DNA of 54,441 bases from Hymenobacter piscis (GTDB lineage Bacteria > Bacteroidota > Bacteroidia > Cytophagales > Hymenobacteraceae), in the NCBI RefSeq assembly GCF_018760735.1, contig NZ_JAHHZN010000026.1:1-54441 (forward strand). Reading direction: 5' to 3'. The notes below the pieces were generated by a model, which had not been told where the DNA came from, did not search any database, and saw only the letters and a list, made by a program, of their open reading frames with translations. The stretch's first letter is position 1. Each line of letters begins with the position of its first letter. Position numbers and translations under genes: made by a program. Shown here piece by piece: positions 51,551-54,441 of this stretch.

Positions 51551-52852
51551 TCACTTCGGCTTTGGCGTCCCCACCGGCGGAATCCAATGGCTCCCGTAAA
51601 CGGCTTCCGTGTAAAACAACCCGTCCATGACGAGCGGTAATCTCATCAGCGTTTCCCGGTACCCAAAAGGCATGGCAATCAGGGGCTCTTGCAACCATTG
51701 CGGAAGGATAGTCTTACGGAAGTCGAGGAGCAGAAAGGGCTGCTTGGTCTGCCCTAGTAGGTATTCTATGCTATTGGGCTTGTGTTTTTTCACGTTCAGC
51801 ACGTGAAAAAACAGCAACTTCCCAAACTCTCCCCGGTATCCCGTAAACCCCAGGTGGTAGTAGCGCGCGCCGTACGTTTGCTTGAGGTAATCCCCTAGCC
51901 TCGGATTCTCGTGATAGAATGTACGCCCGATGTTCGCCCCGTTGTACGTGAGGTGAGAAGAGGCTGCCCACACAATCGTTTTTCGGTCGCGGTACAATTC
52001 GCGCTGTAAGAAAACAAGGTTCTCGCCCATTTGCCGGTCCCGCACCTGTTCTTCTGATGTCGCAAACTTCTTGGCGATTTCGGCGAGCGAGCTGCGGCAG
52101 AATTGCTGCCAGAACAAGTGCTCCTCTCGTGTGGCGGTCGCCGGTACACCTTTTGCGGTTACTTCCGCAAGGATTCCTTTGAAGGCCGGGTTTAAGACCA
52201 GCGTGTCGGCGGTGCTGGGCTTCGTTAAATAATCGGAGATGTGTATCGCCCGCTTTAACGAAGTGCTGAACGCCCTCCATTTGGCGGTGTCCTGCACCAT
52301 CCCGGAGTTGATCGTCTGCAAATAACGTTTCAAGTCGGGAAGCAGGCGTTCATCCGAGTACTGGCCGGAGAATTTGCAGTCGATACCGGCCAATATCAGC
52401 GGCTTATCGGTGTTCTTCTGTTGGTCAATGTAGTTAAACAGTTCCTCCGTTTCGGTACTAATCCAGAACGGATAAAGTGCCATCCTCGCGGCATCAATAC
52501 TCAATCTCCCGGCTTGGATTTCCTGCCAGGCCTTGTAGCAGTCATAAAACCCACTCTCAAACGCAATGACGCTAAATCCCAGCTCCTGGTGCAGGAATTT
52601 GACGAGCCGGGTTTTGGCCTTGAAGGCACCGCCGTCGTAGTGGATGGGCTCGCCCAATCCGATAACAGTGACCTGCTGCAGGCTTTGTTTAAGCGGGGCT
52701 AAGTCCGTGTACTCTTCGTTGGTCGGCTCCACGTTGCGCACGATAATGGCGTTGGCTTGAAGGTAAGCCAATCGGTCGGCGGTTGATTGGGCATGTGCCG
52801 GCAGCAAAGGGCACAGCGGCAGGAGCAGGAGCAACAGGTTTCGAAGGCGCAT
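51551..52852 (-). CDS. Erythromycin esterase-like protein with signal peptide
   Basis: A 433-residue protein of the erythromycin esterase family (EreA/EreB-like fold). Signal peptide LRNLLLLLLPLCPLLPAHAQ. Family motifs: VIGLGEPIHYDGGAFKAK (Glu68, His71 as the catalytic GE..H), GFSVIAFESGF (Glu99), RDRQMGENL and KTIVWAASSHL. Resistance enzymes of this family are cytoplasmic; this one is exported, and is more like the many Bacteroidetes homologues of unknown substrate. Start ATG 52852. It should not be called a resistance gene without enzyme data. Confidence 0.82.
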   Translation of the reverse strand: MRLRNLLLLLLPLCPLLPAHAQSTADRLAYLQANAIIVRNVEPTNEEYTDLAPLKQSLQQVTVIGLGEPIHYDGGAFKAKTRLVKFLHQELGFSVIAFESGFYDCYKAWQEIQAGRLSIDAARMALYPFWISTETEELFNYIDQQKNTDKPLILAGIDCKFSGQYSDERLLPDLKRYLQTINSGMVQDTAKWRAFSTSLKRAIHISDYLTKPSTADTLVLNPAFKGILAEVTAKGVPATATREEHLFWQQFCRSSLAEIAKKFATSEEQVRDRQMGENLVFLQRELYRDRKTIVWAASSHLTYNGANIGRTFYHENPRLGDYLKQTYGARYYHLGFTGYRGEFGKLLFFHVLNVKKHKPNSIEYLLGQTKQPFLLLDFRKTILPQWLQEPLIAMPFGYRETLMRLPLVMDGLFYTEAVYGSHWIPPVGTPKPK

Positions 52853-53081
52853 GAATTGTTGGGGGTGCTCGTCGCGGCGTGGGATAGGTAAGGTGGGGGT
52901 TCGGCCAAGCGGGGTGGCGCGTGTCGGTGCAGCCGCCTTTTCGGGGCGAGTGCCACCCCGAGGCGTTCCAACAGAGGATAGGCTCGCGAGCCCAGAAGGT
53001 TGCAGGCAGTAAAATAACGGTCTTATTTTTGAACAGAGCGCGTTTACCTTCGGACCCTTTTCTTAAACTGCAAGTAGTAGC

Positions 53082-53465
53082 GTGACGCCTGACAACGACT
53101 TGATACCTGAAGCCGCCGACCACGATAATGGGGCCGTACACCTTTTGCTGCGGGTTGTTGGGTATGGGCTGTCTACCCTGATGGCGTTCTATCTCTGGCT
53201 TCTCTGTTCGCCCTACAAACTGCAGTATGGTGCCAGTGGTATTTATTACTATAATGACGATGGTATTTTCTTCGGGGCCTTCCTGAGTATTGCGCTGCTA
53301 TTCATGCACGGATTCAGAGCCTTTCTAATGCTAGTTGTCTACCGAAAGAAGCCTTCTATCCTCACCCTGGCTTTCATATTGCTGTACTTCCTGACTACCT
53401 GCTATTGGTTGTACCACGCCAATAGCAATTCGGCCATGCACGAACACTACTCCTCCTTAAACTGA
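53082..53465 (+). CDS. Small integral membrane protein, 127 aa
   Basis: From GTG 53082 a protein with three predicted membrane segments: LLLRVVGYGLSTLMAFYLWL, then FFGAFLSIALLFMHGFRAFL, then ILTLAFILLYFLTTCYWLY. The N-terminus is acidic and cytosolic or periplasmic. No family recognised. A TTTACCTTCG word about 35 bp upstream (53043-53052) resembles the -7 box. It converges with the broken RDD gene. Confidence 0.65.
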   Translation: MTPDNDLIPEAADHDNGAVHLLLRVVGYGLSTLMAFYLWLLCSPYKLQYGASGIYYYNDDGIFFGAFLSIALLFMHGFRAFLMLVVYRKKPSILTLAFILLYFLTTCYWLYHANSNSAMHEHYSSLN

Positions 53466-53511
53466 ATTGCCGCGTTTAGGACACCATCGTTTACGTAAAC
53501 TTAAGTGGGCC

Positions 53512-53844
53512 TCAAATGGCAGGCCGCATAAAGCCGAGCCAGAGGAATAGGGCATGCACGAGCAACAAGTAGACTGCCGTGGCCAGCAGGGTATAGAACG
53601 TAGAAGGCGTAACGCGGTAGGCCGCGAGGTCCTGCCGCCAGGAACTGGCGTTCTTGTCGAAATTGCTCACCTGCGTTTGGGCGATATAATCGCCTAGCCG
53701 TTTGTGTCCGCTTATCAGTACCGTTAGCACTTCCACGGGCCATACGAGAAGCGTAATGTTGCGCAAAAAGGCCTGCCACTCACTGGCGGGTGCGCCGGAG
53801 GTGTGTTGCACCTGCGTGCCTACTAGTGCTTCCCCCACATAATT
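53512..53844 (-). pseudogene. RDD-family membrane protein, N-terminus cut by an IS
   Basis: The remaining 110 codons start within NYVGEALVGTQVQHTSG and contain ITLLVWPVEVLTVLI, the C-terminal RDD motif KRLGDYIAQTQV and a last membrane segment FYTLLATAVYLLLVHALFLWLGF. The N-terminal R.D part of the family is missing because an IS630-type element begins at about 53845. The frame stays open into the element, which gives a false longer frame. Confidence 0.7.
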
Positions 53845-53845
53845 T

Positions 53846-54441
53846 TTAAACAGGCTTCTTGTCGGGGTCGGGCTTGTTGACGGGGTTGACTTTCTCGTAC
53901 CAGTGCTGCAATTTGTCTTCGGCCTTGGCAACGGTAAAGCTCCAGTTGACCTTAACCGCCCGCCGGTTGCGCTCCGTGGCCCAGGCCTGCACCTGCCGGG
54001 CCAATTCGTCGAGGGAGGCGATGCGCCGGTCCAGGCACTGGCGGGCCAGGGCCGAAAACTCCAGCTCGGCCATGTTGAGCCACGAGCCGTGCCGGGGCGT
54101 GAAGTGAAAGCGCACCTGCCGGCTCAGGGCCCGCGCCTGGGCCACGGGCAGGTGCTCGTAAAACGAGCCGTAGGCGTGCGTATTCAGGTTATCCTGCACC
54201 AGGTCCACCCGCGGCACATCAGCGTAGTGGCGCGTGAGCACCTGGTGCAGGAAGTCAGCGTAGTCGGCCTTGGTGCGACGGGCGCGCACCTGCGCGTAGC
54301 GCTGGCCTGTGTCAAGGTCGTAGGCCAGCAGCACCACGGCCGTGCCGTGGCGCACGTACTCGTGGTCCTGCCTGGCGATTTGGCCCGGCCGGACGGGCAG
54401 GGCGGCAAGTTTATCGCCCAGCAGCTGGCAGGGCCGCTCAT
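53846..54441 (-). CDS. IS630-family transposase, C-terminal part (runs off the window)
   Basis: The visible 197 codons contain LAYDLDTGQRYAQVRAR, the second catalytic Asp in VDLVQDNLNTHAYGSFYEHL and the Glu in RHGSWLNMAELEFSALARQ of a DDE_3 IS630 transposase, and end in NKPDPDKKPV. No lesion is seen in this part. It lies in an RDD gene. It is different from the dead IS630-type copy at 10847. Confidence 0.85.
   Translation of the reverse strand, partial: ERPCQLLGDKLAALPVRPGQIARQDHEYVRHGTAVVLLAYDLDTGQRYAQVRARRTKADYADFLHQVLTRHYADVPRVDLVQDNLNTHAYGSFYEHLPVAQARALSRQVRFHFTPRHGSWLNMAELEFSALARQCLDRRIASLDELARQVQAWATERNRRAVKVNWSFTVAKAEDKLQHWYEKVNPVNKPDPDKKPV

Noticed and set aside
51551..52852. Macrolide resistance gene
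   Set aside because: Family match only; the signal peptide and the breadth of the family do not allow a resistance claim.

Overview
The window reads as high-GC Bacteroidetes DNA, most like Hymenobacter or a close relative (inference). The evidence is a SusC/SusD pair, a hybrid two-component system with a sugar-binding sensor, a type IX secretion C-terminal sorting domain, BfmA/BtgA-type mobilization genes, start regions without Shine-Dalgarno sequences, and -7 boxes of the Bacteroidetes TAnnTTTG type.

Layout. 1-5.0 kb: edge of an insertion sequence, a predicted modification-dependent restriction enzyme (sulfur-binding-like domain plus HNH) behind a 193-aa unknown, a metallophosphoesterase, a 44-aa basic protein with its own terminator, and a nitroreductase divergent from an HxlR regulator. 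5.4-17.4 kb: a plasmid backbone with a relaxase, a BfmA-like accessory protein, a candidate oriT, an intact IS5-type element, a dead IS630-type transposase, two paralogous helix-turn-helix proteins of unknown function beside an XRE regulator, a Rep_3 initiator, and eleven iterons, two of them inverted. 17.7-26.4 kb: a GrpB-fold protein, katG, IS481 remnants, a beheaded lipoprotein gene, umuDC and a HelD-like helicase. 26.5-31.0 kb: two secreted GH43 enzymes and a T9SS-exported protein. 31.3-45.3 kb: a fructan utilisation locus with the order HTCS, sugar porter, fructokinase, GH32, SusC, SusD, GH65, all on the minus strand. 45.4-54.4 kb: decayed accessory DNA with MITE-like elements, a broken DUF1016 nuclease, a Fic protein, a small lipoprotein, a broken transposase, an erythromycin-esterase-like protein, a small membrane protein, and an RDD gene cut by an IS630-type element that runs off the edge.

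How it works together. The fructan locus would sense fructose in the periplasm, import fructan oligosaccharides through SusCD, release fructose with the GH32 enzyme, move it inward with the sugar porter and phosphorylate it. The Rep, iteron and Mob modules suggest the whole window is a mobilizable plasmid or an integrated one; the window alone cannot decide which.

The most unusual points are: the paralogous HTH pair with its nested-palindrome divergent promoter next to the replication origin; IS481 right ends that sit in NCTAGN targets which also supply the transposase stop codon; five premature stops in decayed genes that are all TAG; and the direct-plus-inverted iteron layout. No tRNA, rRNA or CRISPR array was seen.
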